A stretch of DNA of 64,000 nt. Source: Robbsia sp. KACC 23696. GTDB taxonomy: Bacteria; Pseudomonadota; Gammaproteobacteria; Burkholderiales; Burkholderiaceae. The position numbers were made by a program, and so were the translations under genes. Below the pieces are notes generated by a model, which had not been told where the DNA came from, did no database searches, and was given only the letters and a program-made list of their open reading frames with translations. The first letter of the stretch is position 1; every line of letters begins with the position of its first letter. Location of the stretch: assembly GCF_039852015.1 (NCBI RefSeq), contig NZ_CP156626.1, positions 124,001-188,000 of the forward strand, read 5' to 3'. Below, piece by piece: positions 35,073-44,259 of the stretch.

Positions 35073-37517
35073 ATGGATAAAGACGTCGTAAGCGCATCCC
35101 GAACGGGTTCCACGGGAGACGGCTCCGACTCGAAGCGCAGCGCCGTCCCAGCGCAAGACCCGCAGGCCATGGCCACGGCCAGCCTATCCTTTCGCGTCGA
35201 TGGCACGGCGTTCAGTGATGCCTACGGGGACGTGTATCACAGTGCGGCAGGCGCGCTCGGCCAGGCTGGGCACGTCTTTCTTGCCGGTAACGGTCTGCCT
35301 CAACGCTGGTCCGGGCGACGACGCTTCACAATTGTCGAAACGGGGTTCGGCACCGGCCTGAATTTCCTCGCCACCTGGCTGGCCTGGCGGAAAAGCCGCT
35401 CGGACAGTGCGCGTCTGCACTTCGTCTCGCTAGAAAGCCATCCTCTCCTGCGTCCCGACTTGGCAGAGGCCTTGCGTCGGCATCAATGCGCCGACACGGC
35501 ACGCGCGACGGCGCGATCCCGGGGATTGGACGCGGATCCCGACGCCGACGATCGCGCCGCGCTCGCGCCGCTGGCCGAGGCCCTGATCGCGGCCTGGCCG
35601 CCCGTATTGACGCGCGGCATGCACCGGCTGTCGTTCGACGACGATCGCATCGTTCTGACACTGGTCTTCGGCGATGCCTATCCCTGTGCATCGCAACTCA
35701 AACTGCGCGCCGATGCCTTCTATCTGGATGGTTTTTCACCCTCCCGCAACCCGGCAATGTGGCAGCCGCGCCTGTTCAAGGCGCTGGCGAGACTGGCCGA
35801 TGAGCAGGCAACGGTAGCAAGCTACACCAGTGCCGGCCAGGTGCGACGCGATCTCGCCGATGCGGGATTTGCCGTTCGACGTGCGCCCGGCTTCGGCGGC
35901 AAACGCACGATGACGCTCGGGCATTTCGCGCCGCGCTGGCGGGTCCGGCGACATCCGCCACCGACAGCATCGATTACCTCGTCCGACGCGGCCGACCGCG
36001 CGCCGTCGTATCCCCGTGCCTTGGTCATTGGGGCCGGTGTGGCAGGGTGCGCCGTCACCGATCAATTGATTCGACGCGGCTGGCACGTCACATTGATCGA
36101 TCAGGCCGAGCAGCCTGCGAGTGGCGCTTCCGGCAATCCCGCGGGGATTTTTCACCCGGTCGTCACCCGCGACGAGGGGCGTGCCACGCGTTGGAGTCGT
36201 GCGGCATTCTTATACGCCTTGCGCTATTGGCGCGGCCTCGACCGACGCCAGGAGAACGGCGCCCGCACACTGAGATGGTCGGATGCCGGCCTGGTACAAC
36301 GGATCGCTCCGGGCGGTGACGCCGGTGCGTCGTCGGTCGAGACCGACACGGCATCGACGGTGGCGGCAGAAGAAGAAGGCAGCAACCTCTCTTTCGCACC
36401 CGGCTTGCCAACCGCCATTGCTGAACGCATTTCGGCAGAAAACGTCCTGACCCTGACCGGCATGCCGGTGGGCGGCGACGCCTGGTGGTTCAAGGAAGGG
36501 GGATGGATCGACCCGCGCTCCTTGATTGCGCAGATGCTGGGAAATGCGGATGCGCACGCGCACGACGAAACAGCCAGCGGTGATGTGTCGAACGCGGAAA
36601 GTCGACTTGCGCGATGCCATGCCACGCACGTCGCGCGTCTATCTCGCGACGCCGGGCAATGGTGTGCGCATCATGCAGATGGCCGGATCATTGCGCGGGC
36701 CGACGTCGTCGTGCTCGCAAACGCCTCCGACGCGGCCAGGCTTGCCGGGATCGATTGCCTGCCGACCGAACCGGTTCGTGGTCAATTAACGGTATTGCCA
36801 CTCAACGCGCAGTCAAAAGACGAGAAAACATCCCGCGCATCAACGTGCCTACTGCGTCTGAAAATGCCGCTGATCGGCGGCGCCTATGCGATTCCCTTGC
36901 CTGCCGCGGTGCCGATCGAGGATCGATATGCCAAAGAGGATCCAAGCCAAAACGCCACCGAAGTGCCTGCCGCATCGCTTGTGGGACCCCATCTCTTAAC
37001 GGGCGCCAGTTACCAAGTCGGCATTTCCAAGACAGAAATCACGGCAGCCGAACATCGCGAGAACATCATGCGTCTCGCGGCGCTGCTGGATCAACCGCAC
37101 GCCACGCTAGCGCCGCTGCTCTCGGCACCGCGCCCGTCCCTCGACGAGGAAAACGCGCCCCCGGGCGCCGATCACGACTCCCTGCTTTTGCAAATCGACA
37201 AAGCCGTTTTCGGTCGCGCGGCCGTACGCTGCGTCACCGGCGACCGAATGCCCTATGTAGGACAGTTGGCCGATAGTGCCGCAGCCCTTGCCAAGGCCCA
37301 TGCATTACGTGGCGCCCATCTTGCCGATCTTCCGAGGGTGCCCGGGCTGTTTGGCGTTTTCGGTCTGGGGTCGCGCGGCATTCTCTGGTCCGCCCTCGCG
37401 GCCGAGTGCGTCGTCAATCTGATCGAAGGTGAGCCCACGCCCATCGAGAGCGATCTGCTCGATGCGATGGATCCCGCTCGCTTCCTGCTGCGCCAGCTCA
37501 GACGCCAAGTCGACTGA
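35073..37517 (+). CDS. mnmC: Bifunctional tRNA U34 modification enzyme MnmC
   Basis: An 814-residue fusion enzyme for the last steps of mnm5s2U34 synthesis in tRNA. The N-terminal half is the MnmC2 methyltransferase (SAM motif VETGFGTGLNFLATW, then DAFYLDGFSPSRNPAMW). The C-terminal half is the FAD-dependent MnmC1 oxidase that removes the carboxymethyl group (ALVIGAGVAGCAV dinucleotide fold near 310-325, ASGNPAGIFHPVV, late LFGVFGLGSRGILWS). Several hydrophilic inserts make it longer than the E. coli protein (about 670). mnmG, which makes the cmnm5 substrate, is 13 kb to the right. ATG at 35073 has a weak site; an ATG at 35169 is closer to the conserved start. Confidence 0.9.
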   Translation: MDKDVVSASRTGSTGDGSDSKRSAVPAQDPQAMATASLSFRVDGTAFSDAYGDVYHSAAGALGQAGHVFLAGNGLPQRWSGRRRFTIVETGFGTGLNFLATWLAWRKSRSDSARLHFVSLESHPLLRPDLAEALRRHQCADTARATARSRGLDADPDADDRAALAPLAEALIAAWPPVLTRGMHRLSFDDDRIVLTLVFGDAYPCASQLKLRADAFYLDGFSPSRNPAMWQPRLFKALARLADEQATVASYTSAGQVRRDLADAGFAVRRAPGFGGKRTMTLGHFAPRWRVRRHPPPTASITSSDAADRAPSYPRALVIGAGVAGCAVTDQLIRRGWHVTLIDQAEQPASGASGNPAGIFHPVVTRDEGRATRWSRAAFLYALRYWRGLDRRQENGARTLRWSDAGLVQRIAPGGDAGASSVETDTASTVAAEEEGSNLSFAPGLPTAIAERISAENVLTLTGMPVGGDAWWFKEGGWIDPRSLIAQMLGNADAHAHDETASGDVSNAESRLARCHATHVARLSRDAGQWCAHHADGRIIARADVVVLANASDAARLAGIDCLPTEPVRGQLTVLPLNAQSKDEKTSRASTCLLRLKMPLIGGAYAIPLPAAVPIEDRYAKEDPSQNATEVPAASLVGPHLLTGASYQVGISKTEITAAEHRENIMRLAALLDQPHATLAPLLSAPRPSLDEENAPPGADHDSLLLQIDKAVFGRAAVRCVTGDRMPYVGQLADSAAALAKAHALRGAHLADLPRVPGLFGVFGLGSRGILWSALAAECVVNLIEGEPTPIESDLLDAMDPARFLLRQLRRQVD

Positions 37518-37704
37518 AAAATCCCGCCCCGATCTTGTGGATAACTTTGTTAGTAATGGGGCGGCGCAGCGTTGACGATATCTGCATAACCCGGAAACAG
37601 CCTGCGGGTGTAGGCGAGATTAGCCACTTTTCCATGCAACAATCCCGCCGGCATACCGTCCTTATGAATTTCCTAAGTCGATGATAAATATCGACTTTGA
37701 ACCT

Positions 37705-37744
37705 TTATCCACAGAAAACGCCTTCCTTTGTTAACTACTACTAT
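37705..37744 (+). repeat. Direct repeat copy 1 (DnaA box plus TTAACTACTACTAT)
   Basis: Forty bases starting with TTATCCACAGAAA and ending TTGTTAACTACTACTAT. It matches the second copy at 35 of 40 positions. Confidence 0.8.
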
Positions 37745-38196
37745 GTTTACTTAAGGTAAACCAGAGTTAACGACAGAGAGGCTTTCTCGTTTCTGTTGAC
37801 AATGTGAAGAACGCGCGGAACCGCTGCCCTGACGTCGACCGGACAGCCAGTAAAACCGCGTTGACCCGACTGCTCGCGCCCTTTGCCCGCGCTCAAAAAA
37901 TGGGCAGGCGCGAGAGCAATCGAAACACGTCGCGCCGCATACCCCATCCGCCCTTTCAACCCTCGTTTCGCGAAAAATGTGAATGCTTCCTCGAAAACGG
38001 GGATGGGCCGGCAAAGTAGCGGATTCCAAAGCGATTTTTGGGCTGAAAGTTGGGTATTACGTGTGGATGGATTCTGGAGAACTGACGTTTTCTGATGCTT
38101 CCACGAAAAGAACGCGATACCATGCACGACTCATACCGCGTTTGTCCCGGGGTATACAGTCGATTCAACACGTTGTTAACAGGGAAGTTAACCGGG

Positions 38197-38236
38197 TTAT
38201 CCACAGAAACCGGTCTCCTTTGTTAACTATTACTAT
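38197..38236 (+). repeat. Direct repeat copy 2 (DnaA box plus TTAACTATTACTAT)
   Basis: Second copy of the 40-base element, 492 bp from the first and in the same orientation, again starting with a perfect DnaA box. Confidence 0.8.
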
Positions 38237-38404
38237 CGTATACATACGTAAACCGTGTAAACACTATCGATTGCATCGCGTCTCTGGAAAACCGCGCTTC
38301 GCGGAAGAAATCCAGGCCGCGTGCCGCGAGGTAGAGTGACGGCGCGACGCCGATCGGACGCGGCGCGCACTGAAAGCGGGATTTCACGATTAATAGCGAA
38401 ACGC

Positions 38405-38811
38405 AGTAAATGCACCAACTGGTGCGTTTTGGCGCTATGAATTGCGTTCATAGCGTTTGCATGCACTGCGCCCCTGTCCGCTTGGACAGGGATAAGCTAT
38501 CCCTGGGTCCTATGGCAAAATGACTTCCCAGCGACGAACCGTCGGATAGCGCTGTCGAATAGTTGTCGCACCTCGCTGTGCGCAAATCGCAGATCTATCG
38601 TTCCATCGGGTGTGCAGGAAGCGCCCTAAAGCCCCTGGAAGGCTTTGCGGGCCCCAGCGACAACCCGTCGGGTGGACTCGGTATGCGAGGCCCGTAGCGA
38701 GCCTCTGAACCAATTCGGTTCACGCCGGCGATTTCGAACCATCCTCCAAGAGCAAGAGGGGCGCCGCACCGCCGTGCGAGAGTCCCCGGACGTCAAGGGA
38801 GACAGCACCAC
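38405..38811 (+). promoter_or_regulatory. Hairpin-rich leader upstream of the cation/proton antiporter
   Basis: About 400 bp without a gene, packed with inverted repeats. They include GCACCA/TGGTGC (38412-38425), CGCTATGA/TCATAGCG (38433-38455), CCCTGTCC/GGACAGGG (38472-38491) competing with AGGGATA/TATCCCT (38488-38504), GAGGC/GCCTC (38687-38705) and TGAACC/GGTTCA (38706-38722). Just before the gene, CCCC at 38784-38787 can pair with GGGG at 38758-38761, and the overlapping TCCC at 38783-38786 with the GGGA of the Shine-Dalgarno at 38797-38800, an arrangement that could switch translation. Riboswitch identity is not established. Confidence 0.5.
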
Positions 38812-40179
38812 ATGAATGCCGCTTTTTCGTTTTTGCCCACCACCTCGCATTGGGTGGCCGACGATGTGCTGTGGGCCGGGATCGCTTTACTGTTCGCCGG
38901 CGTTTTCGGCGAACTCGGCTGGCGCCGCTGGCGTATTCCGCGCGTGAGTGGTTACGGCCTGGTGGGCGTGCTCGCCGGACTCTGCGGCGTGTTCAATCGA
39001 GACAGCGGGGCAGTGGCAACGCTGTTGCCCGACGCCCGGCTTCTGGTCGATGTGGCACTCGGCGTCCTCTTATTTCAGCTGGGCGGCCACGTCTCGCTGC
39101 GTTGGATCCGAAACAATCCCTGGCTGATCGTGATGAGCGTGGCCGAGGCGACGCTGTCCCTGGTCCTGGTGGCCGGGCTGGCGATGCTGTGCGGCGTGGC
39201 GGCGATGACGGCCTGGATTCTCGGCGGCCTCGCAATGGCAAGCGCGCCGGCGATGCTGCTGCACCTGAGGGGGGAATTACGCGCGCAAGGGCAGGTCAGC
39301 GAGCGCATGCTGGTGCTCAGCGGCCTGAACAGCATCTATGCCGTGCTGGTGGTCAAACTGGGCTCGGCCTGGCCCCACCAGGTGTTTTACGGCGACCTGG
39401 CCGCCTCCTTGCTGCAGCCGGCGTATTTGGTCCTGGGTTCCCTGGTCGTGGGCCTTGCGCTGGCCGCGGCGTTCCACTTTCTGGGCGCTTATGTGGTGGC
39501 TGGTGTGGAATCGGGGCCGGGCAACCGCCAGCTGAGGCCGGACTTCGTTCCGGCCGGCGCGCGTGATCGGACGGCCGGCGTCGTGATGCTTTATGGACCG
39601 GTTCTGATCGGCATCGGCGTCTGTGACTTGCTGAAGTTGTCGCCTATTTTGGCAATGCTGGTCGCCGGCATGGTGTTCAGCAATCACAGCGAGCGGCCGC
39701 GCGGCTGGGCTCGGGAAACCGGTTCGGCGACCTGGCTGATCACGGTGATTCTGTTCGTGTTGACGACGGAAACGTTCCGCTGGACGGACTTTTCGTCTGG
39801 TGCGCTCGTGGCGGTGGTGGTACTGGCGGCGCGTGCGGTGGCAAAGATTGGGGTAACGTCGTTGCTGGCGCGTCGCAGCGGTATCGGGGTACGAAAAGGG
39901 GTGGCGCTCGGCATTGCATTGACGCCCATGTCATCGCTGGCCTTTGTGCTGATGAGCGATACTTTTCTGATGTATCCAGCGTTTGACCCGCGCTTGAAAG
40001 CCATCGTGCTGTGTACGGTCGTTATCTCGCAACTGGTGCTGCCGGTCTGCGTCTACCGCGCCTTGCAGTGGATCCAGGAAGCCCCTCGGTTGCCCGGGAA
40101 TACGCAGGCGACCGACGGCGGTCAGGCTGGACGCGGTGGCAAGGGCGGCGCCGCCGGCGAGGCGGGCAGTATCGGCTGA
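38812..40179 (+). CDS. CPA2 family cation:proton antiporter
   Basis: A 455-residue polytopic membrane protein of the monovalent cation:proton antiporter-2 (Kef/NapA-like) family, with about 12 hydrophobic helices (first at about 18-36). Family-like segments include GYGLVGVLAGLCGVF, LLVDVALGVLLFQLGGHV and ILAMLVAGMVFSNHS. It lacks the C-terminal TrkA-N domain of KefB/C and ends in a short Gly-rich tail. It exchanges Na+ or K+ for H+ at the inner membrane; specificity is not readable. AAGGGAG precedes the ATG. It has a long structured leader and is followed 62 bp later by ybdK. Confidence 0.9.
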   Translation: MNAAFSFLPTTSHWVADDVLWAGIALLFAGVFGELGWRRWRIPRVSGYGLVGVLAGLCGVFNRDSGAVATLLPDARLLVDVALGVLLFQLGGHVSLRWIRNNPWLIVMSVAEATLSLVLVAGLAMLCGVAAMTAWILGGLAMASAPAMLLHLRGELRAQGQVSERMLVLSGLNSIYAVLVVKLGSAWPHQVFYGDLAASLLQPAYLVLGSLVVGLALAAAFHFLGAYVVAGVESGPGNRQLRPDFVPAGARDRTAGVVMLYGPVLIGIGVCDLLKLSPILAMLVAGMVFSNHSERPRGWARETGSATWLITVILFVLTTETFRWTDFSSGALVAVVVLAARAVAKIGVTSLLARRSGIGVRKGVALGIALTPMSSLAFVLMSDTFLMYPAFDPRLKAIVLCTVVISQLVLPVCVYRALQWIQEAPRLPGNTQATDGGQAGRGGKGGAAGEAGSIG

Positions 40180-40241
40180 CGTTTTTATCGGCGTTCTTTC
40201 TGGGTGCGCCGCCTTACATCATTATGTAATCCGAATAGTCT

Positions 40242-41369
40242 ATGGCATTGGAACCTTTTGTCGAATCGCGTCCGTTCACGCTGGGCGTCGAGTTGGAAAT
40301 CCAGATTGTCGACCGACTGCATTACGACTTGACGCATGCCGCGTCGGATCTGCTGGCTTTGGTGAAGGACGTGCCGATCGACGGATTGATCACGCCCGAA
40401 ATCACCGAAAGCATGATAGAAATGTCGACCGGTATCTGTACCGATTACAGCGACGTGGTGCGTCAGCTCGGTGCCGCGCGCGATGTGCTGGTGCAAGGCG
40501 CCGATCAGCTGAACGTGGGACTTGCCGGAGGGGGCACCCATCCTTTCCAGCGTTGGCATGATCGTCAAATTTACGACAGCCCGCGCTTTCACTACATTTC
40601 GGAATTGTATGGTTATCTGGCCAAACAATTCACCGTGTTCGGCCAGCACGTCCATGTCGGATGTCCGAATGCCGATGACGCGTTGTATCTGTTGCATTCG
40701 CTGTCTGCCTTCGTACCGCACTTCATTGCGCTGTCGGCGTCGTCGCCGTATGTGCAGGGGGAGGACACCGGCTTTCATTCGGCACGCCTCAATTCCGTCT
40801 TTGCCTTTCCCTTGAGCGGTCGTGCCCCCTTCGTGCTGACGTGGGACGATTTCGTCATCTATTTCGACAAGATGCGCGAAACGGGCGTGGTCAACAGCAT
40901 GAAGGACTTCTACTGGGATATCCGGCCCAAGCCGGGATTCGGCACGATAGAGGTGCGGGTCATGGACACGCCCTTCACCGTCGAGCACGCGGCGGCGATC
41001 GCCTGCTATATCCAAGCCATTGCCCGGTGGATCCTGCACGACCGCCCCTTCGTGCCGACCGAGGACGACTATCTGGTCTACACCTTCAATCGATTCGAAG
41101 CTTGCCGATTCGGCCTCGACGGCGTGATGGTCGACCCGCGCTCCCATGCACGCACGTCCATCGCCGACGCGGTGCTGGCAACGCTCGACCAGATTGCGCC
41201 GCATGCCGAGGCCCTCGACGGTCAAGCGGCATTGAGCATGATCCAATCGGCCGCAAGGTCTCGTATAAACGATGCGACCCGTTTGCGGCAGACAGTGTTG
41301 CGTGAGGGCGCGCTCGACGAAGCGGTTCGTCAGCAGTGCGATCGCTGGCGCGGCACGCCGGATCGTTGA
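40242..41369 (+). CDS. ybdK: YbdK family carboxylate-amine ligase (GCS2 type)
   Basis: A 375-residue ATP-grasp-like ligase of the GCS2 family, related to plant-type glutamate-cysteine ligase. E. coli YbdK has weak gamma-glutamylcysteine synthetase activity; the physiological substrate is unknown. Motifs: [13 protein letters not shown] at the start (active-site glutamates), [51 protein letters not shown]. The ATG at 40242 has no strong Shine-Dalgarno. It follows the antiporter by 62 bp and is probably co-transcribed. A true gshA is present at 16.3 kb, so this is a paralogue of unknown role. Confidence 0.93.
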   Translation: MALEPFVESRPFTLGVELEIQIVDRLHYDLTHAASDLLALVKDVPIDGLITPEITESMIEMSTGICTDYSDVVRQLGAARDVLVQGADQLNVGLAGGGTHPFQRWHDRQIYDSPRFHYISELYGYLAKQFTVFGQHVHVGCPNADDALYLLHSLSAFVPHFIALSASSPYVQGEDTGFHSARLNSVFAFPLSGRAPFVLTWDDFVIYFDKMRETGVVNSMKDFYWDIRPKPGFGTIEVRVMDTPFTVEHAAAIACYIQAIARWILHDRPFVPTEDDYLVYTFNRFEACRFGLDGVMVDPRSHARTSIADAVLATLDQIAPHAEALDGQAALSMIQSAARSRINDATRLRQTVLREGALDEAVRQQCDRWRGTPDR

Positions 41370-42138
41370 AAGGGAATCGAACGCCGATATCGCGTATGCC
41401 GGGTAATACGTTGTTGCGAAATTCGGTGAATCGAAACGCCATCTCTGTTCTGAATATTTTTCAATACTCGCTTAAAATGGTCGCGCTCGCCGTTGAATCC
41501 GAAGGATTGACGCGAAGTGCATGGTAAATGAAGGGAATAACGAATCCCCGGTGTCGAAATGCTTGATCTGCATTCGAGATTCGGTGCGTGCGGTTCGCAG
41601 CGAATGCTTGCGGCTTATCCGACGAGTTGGCTGTCGGGCACGATATTGTTGTAGAAAAAGCCACGGGGAATGGTTGCCAACGTTTGCTCAGGCGTGCGGA
41701 AGGTTGTGCTTGTCTTAACGGGCGCGAGATGCGCATTTGTCACAGTTTCGCCGTCGGCGACAGTAAAAGCTTCCGACAGCGCAGCGATATGGCGTAATAT
41801 TTTTTTGTCCTTTTTAAGATAAGCTTCGCCGAATGGGCGTGCGGGTGCAGGGTGTCCTTTTAATCGGCGTGGGTCTGGATATTAGCCTCGTCGCGTTGCG
41901 AGATGCGGCATGATGACTGTCTGAATGCGGATGGTTTGTGAAAAAGGCGTATGTGGATTGAAGTGCCGATTTGCTTGAATACGGGTTTGTGTCTAAATAG
42001 TCGCTTGACGAAATTGGCGTGATGCCATGGTCCGAACTTTGCCTCGTCATCGGGGATGCAAACAAAGTGACGATCGACGCAAAGCGGTTGTCATGAAAAC
42101 GTATTAGACCTGCTAAACAGAGATAAGAGCGAATATTG
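41370..42138. other. AT-rich gene-free region
   Basis: Roughly 770 bp with lower G+C than the flanking genes. Short frames exist on both strands but none has a ribosome binding site, coding-like codon use or a recognisable product. A T-run at 41796-41803 lacks a convincing hairpin. It must contain the marR promoter near its right end. Confidence 0.4.
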
Positions 42139-42831
42139 ATGAGTGAAGCGGTGTACGGCGAAGAGGTGATGGGACGCATCACCCATGGCATGTTGCGGCT
42201 GAGTACGGCCATGCGTAGCCAAGCGTGGAGTTGGGCGGAAGGTGCGGGCCTGACCCCCACGCAGGGAGAGATCCTGGTGTTGCTGATGCAACGCAAGTCG
42301 GCGTTGCGCTTGGGCGAGATCGCGCGACAGACGGCGCTGACCGCGGCCACGACGAGCGATGCGGTCAGCACGCTCGAAACAAAGGGGTTGGTGGAAAAGC
42401 GTCGTGCCGTCGATGACGGACGTGCCCTGGCCGTGCGCTTGACCGCGAAAGGTCGTACTGCTGCCAAACGTGCCGCGCTGTGGCCGAATTTCCTGCAGTC
42501 CGCTGCGTCGTCGCTGCCGACCGAAGAGCAAGGCGCTTTGTATCGCTCGTTGTTGAAGGTGATCAATGAGCTCGAAGTGAAAGCGCATATTCCGGCACAC
42601 CGGATGTGTCTGAGCTGCGAGCACTTCGAACCGTTGGGCGAGTCGGCGAAAGACGGCAAGGCCGCGAAGAAGACCACCCGTAAGGTCCGTACCGTCGCGC
42701 CAGTGCACCACTGCACGGCCTTGAAGATTGACTATCCCGATACCGGCATCCGTTTGGATTGCGCGGCATGGGAAGAGGCGAGCGAATCGAAGCGCAAGAA
42801 GCATTGGAAGTTGTTCGTCCAAGGCGCTTGA
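42139..42831 (+). CDS. MarR family regulator with C-terminal Cys/His cluster
   Basis: A 230-residue regulator. Residues 10-145 form a MarR-type winged helix domain (LTPTQGEILVLLMQRKSALR, recognition segment ATTSDAVSTLETKGLVEKRR, wing DDGRALAVRLTAKG). The C-terminal extension carries C157-xx-C160-xHF, then H190-H191-C192 and C208 in RLDCAAWEEA, a set that could bind zinc or an Fe-S cluster and sense metal or redox state. A Lys-rich loop separates the halves. The ATG at 42139 is preferred over the TTG just before it. It precedes an Old-Yellow-Enzyme-type reductase, the sort of gene such regulators often control. Confidence 0.88.
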   Translation: MSEAVYGEEVMGRITHGMLRLSTAMRSQAWSWAEGAGLTPTQGEILVLLMQRKSALRLGEIARQTALTAATTSDAVSTLETKGLVEKRRAVDDGRALAVRLTAKGRTAAKRAALWPNFLQSAASSLPTEEQGALYRSLLKVINELEVKAHIPAHRMCLSCEHFEPLGESAKDGKAAKKTTRKVRTVAPVHHCTALKIDYPDTGIRLDCAAWEEASESKRKKHWKLFVQGA

Positions 42832-43118
42832 GCGAAATCGCGTTCGAACGGAATCGCCATGCGATCTCGGTAAGTGGTTTAAGCAATATAACAGGGTGCG
42901 GCACATTGTCGCGATGCCCGTATCGTCTCCACGCGCCACGCTTCGCTGCCCGTTCGGGCGGCATATCGACGCGCAGAGCCGTCACTGCCGATCCACGGCC
43001 TGCGCGATGTCGATCGCCGCAGTGCCGGATCCCACCGACGGCGTTGCTCAGCGCGAATCGCCCATCTCCCGCAAAATAACGGTTCCCGTCTTGATGAAGC
43101 GTTTGCCTAGGAGCTGCC

Positions 43119-44240
43119 ATGAGCGCGCTGTTTTCTTCGTTGTCGATGCGCGGTTTGACGCTGCGTAATCGGATCATCGTCTCGCCGATGTGCCAATACG
43201 CCTGTGACGATGGCGCCGCAAGTGGTCAGGCCAATGACTGGCATCGTGCGCATTGGGGCCATCTGTCCTATTCCGGCGCGGGCCTTTTCATTACCGAAGC
43301 GGTGGCGGTCGAGCCCGAGGGACGTATTACGGCGCGCGATCTGGGGCTATGGGACGACGCGACGCAAGCAGCAATCGCGTCGGTGCTGGCGTCGGTGCGG
43401 AAGTATTCGGATATGCCGATCGGCATGCAGATCGGGCATGCGGGCCGCAAGGCGTCGTGCGCGGTGCCCTGGGAGGGTGGCGCGCAGGTGGGCGTGGCCG
43501 AGGGGGGCTGGCAGACCGTCGGGCCGTCCGACGTGGCGTTCGCACCGGGTGATCGGGCACCGCACGCGCTGGATGCGGCGGCGATCGATCGCCTTGTGCA
43601 ACGCTTCGTCGACACCGCGACGCGCGCCGTATCGCTAGGCATCGACGCGTTTGAAATCCACGCCGCGCACGGGTATCTGTTGCACCAATTCCTCTCGCCG
43701 CTGTCGAATCGGCGCGACGATGCCTATGGCGGCGCGTTGGAAAATCGCATGCGTTTCCCATTGGCGGTGTTCGATGCGGTGCGCGCGGCCGTTCCGGAGG
43801 CCATTCCCGTCGGCGTGCGTGTCTCGGCGTCGGACTGGGTGGAAGGCGGATGGGATATCGAGCAAACGGTGACATTTGCCGAGGCGCTGAAGGCGCGCGG
43901 CTGCGATTGGATCGATGCCTCGTCGGGTGGTCTATCGGGCGCGCAACAGATTCCGGTGGGGCCTGGCTATCAGGTGCCGTTCGCCGAACGCCTGAAACGC
44001 GAGACCGGAATGGCAACGATGGCGGTCGGCTTGATCACCGACCCGACGCAGGCCGAGACGATCCTGGCGACGGGGCAGGCGGATATGGTCGCCATTGCCC
44101 GCGCGATGTTGTACGATCCGCGTTGGCCCTGGCACGCTGCAGCGACGCTGGGCGCGCAGGTGGTGGCGCCGCCACAGTACTGGCGCTCCCAGCCGCATGG
44201 GGTCAAGGGGCTGTTCGATACGGCTAAGCCGGCTTATTGA
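43119..44240 (+). CDS. NADH:flavin oxidoreductase, Old Yellow Enzyme family (YqjM/XenA-like)
   Basis: A 373-residue FMN-dependent ene-reductase. C25 in VSPMCQYACDDG is the redox-tuning Cys of the YqjM/XenA class; the HxxH-type substrate site is in MQIGHAGRKAS and EIHAAHGYLLHQFLSPLSN, and phosphate binding in DMVAIARAMLYDPRWPWHAA. These enzymes reduce activated C=C bonds of electrophiles and some nitro compounds. AGGAG precedes the ATG at 43119. It follows the MarR gene by 287 bp on the same strand and precedes the SET gene by 19 bp. Confidence 0.94.
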   Translation: MSALFSSLSMRGLTLRNRIIVSPMCQYACDDGAASGQANDWHRAHWGHLSYSGAGLFITEAVAVEPEGRITARDLGLWDDATQAAIASVLASVRKYSDMPIGMQIGHAGRKASCAVPWEGGAQVGVAEGGWQTVGPSDVAFAPGDRAPHALDAAAIDRLVQRFVDTATRAVSLGIDAFEIHAAHGYLLHQFLSPLSNRRDDAYGGALENRMRFPLAVFDAVRAAVPEAIPVGVRVSASDWVEGGWDIEQTVTFAEALKARGCDWIDASSGGLSGAQQIPVGPGYQVPFAERLKRETGMATMAVGLITDPTQAETILATGQADMVAIARAMLYDPRWPWHAAATLGAQVVAPPQYWRSQPHGVKGLFDTAKPAY

Positions 44241-44259
44241 TTCAAGTGACGAGTGTGTG

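Larger units (their letters stand above)
37518..38240. other. Origin-like region: DnaA boxes in a duplicated AT-rich element
   Basis: No gene is present. Perfect DnaA boxes lie at 37536-37544 (TGTGGATAA), 37705-37713 and 38197-38205 (TTATCCACA). The last two each open a 40-bp element (37705-37744 and 38197-38236) sharing 35 of 40 bases. Five GTTAAC sequences occur (37730, 37766, 38175, 38187, 38222) and a perfect dyad GTTTAC-TTAAG-GTAAAC is at 37745-37761. AT-rich blocks flank both copies. Such a set fits oriC or another DnaA-binding locus. hupB, parAB and parS lie within 16 kb. Confidence 0.55.

Noticed and set aside
38405-38811. RNase P RNA, tmRNA or SRP RNA in the hairpin-rich leader
   Set aside because: None of the conserved cores of these RNAs (for example the P4 region of RNase P or the SRP tetraloop helix) is present.
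41814-42716. 300-codon minus-strand frame overlapping the marR gene
   Set aside because: Mostly antisense to the recognisable MarR domain; product is Ser/Arg-rich with no motifs.
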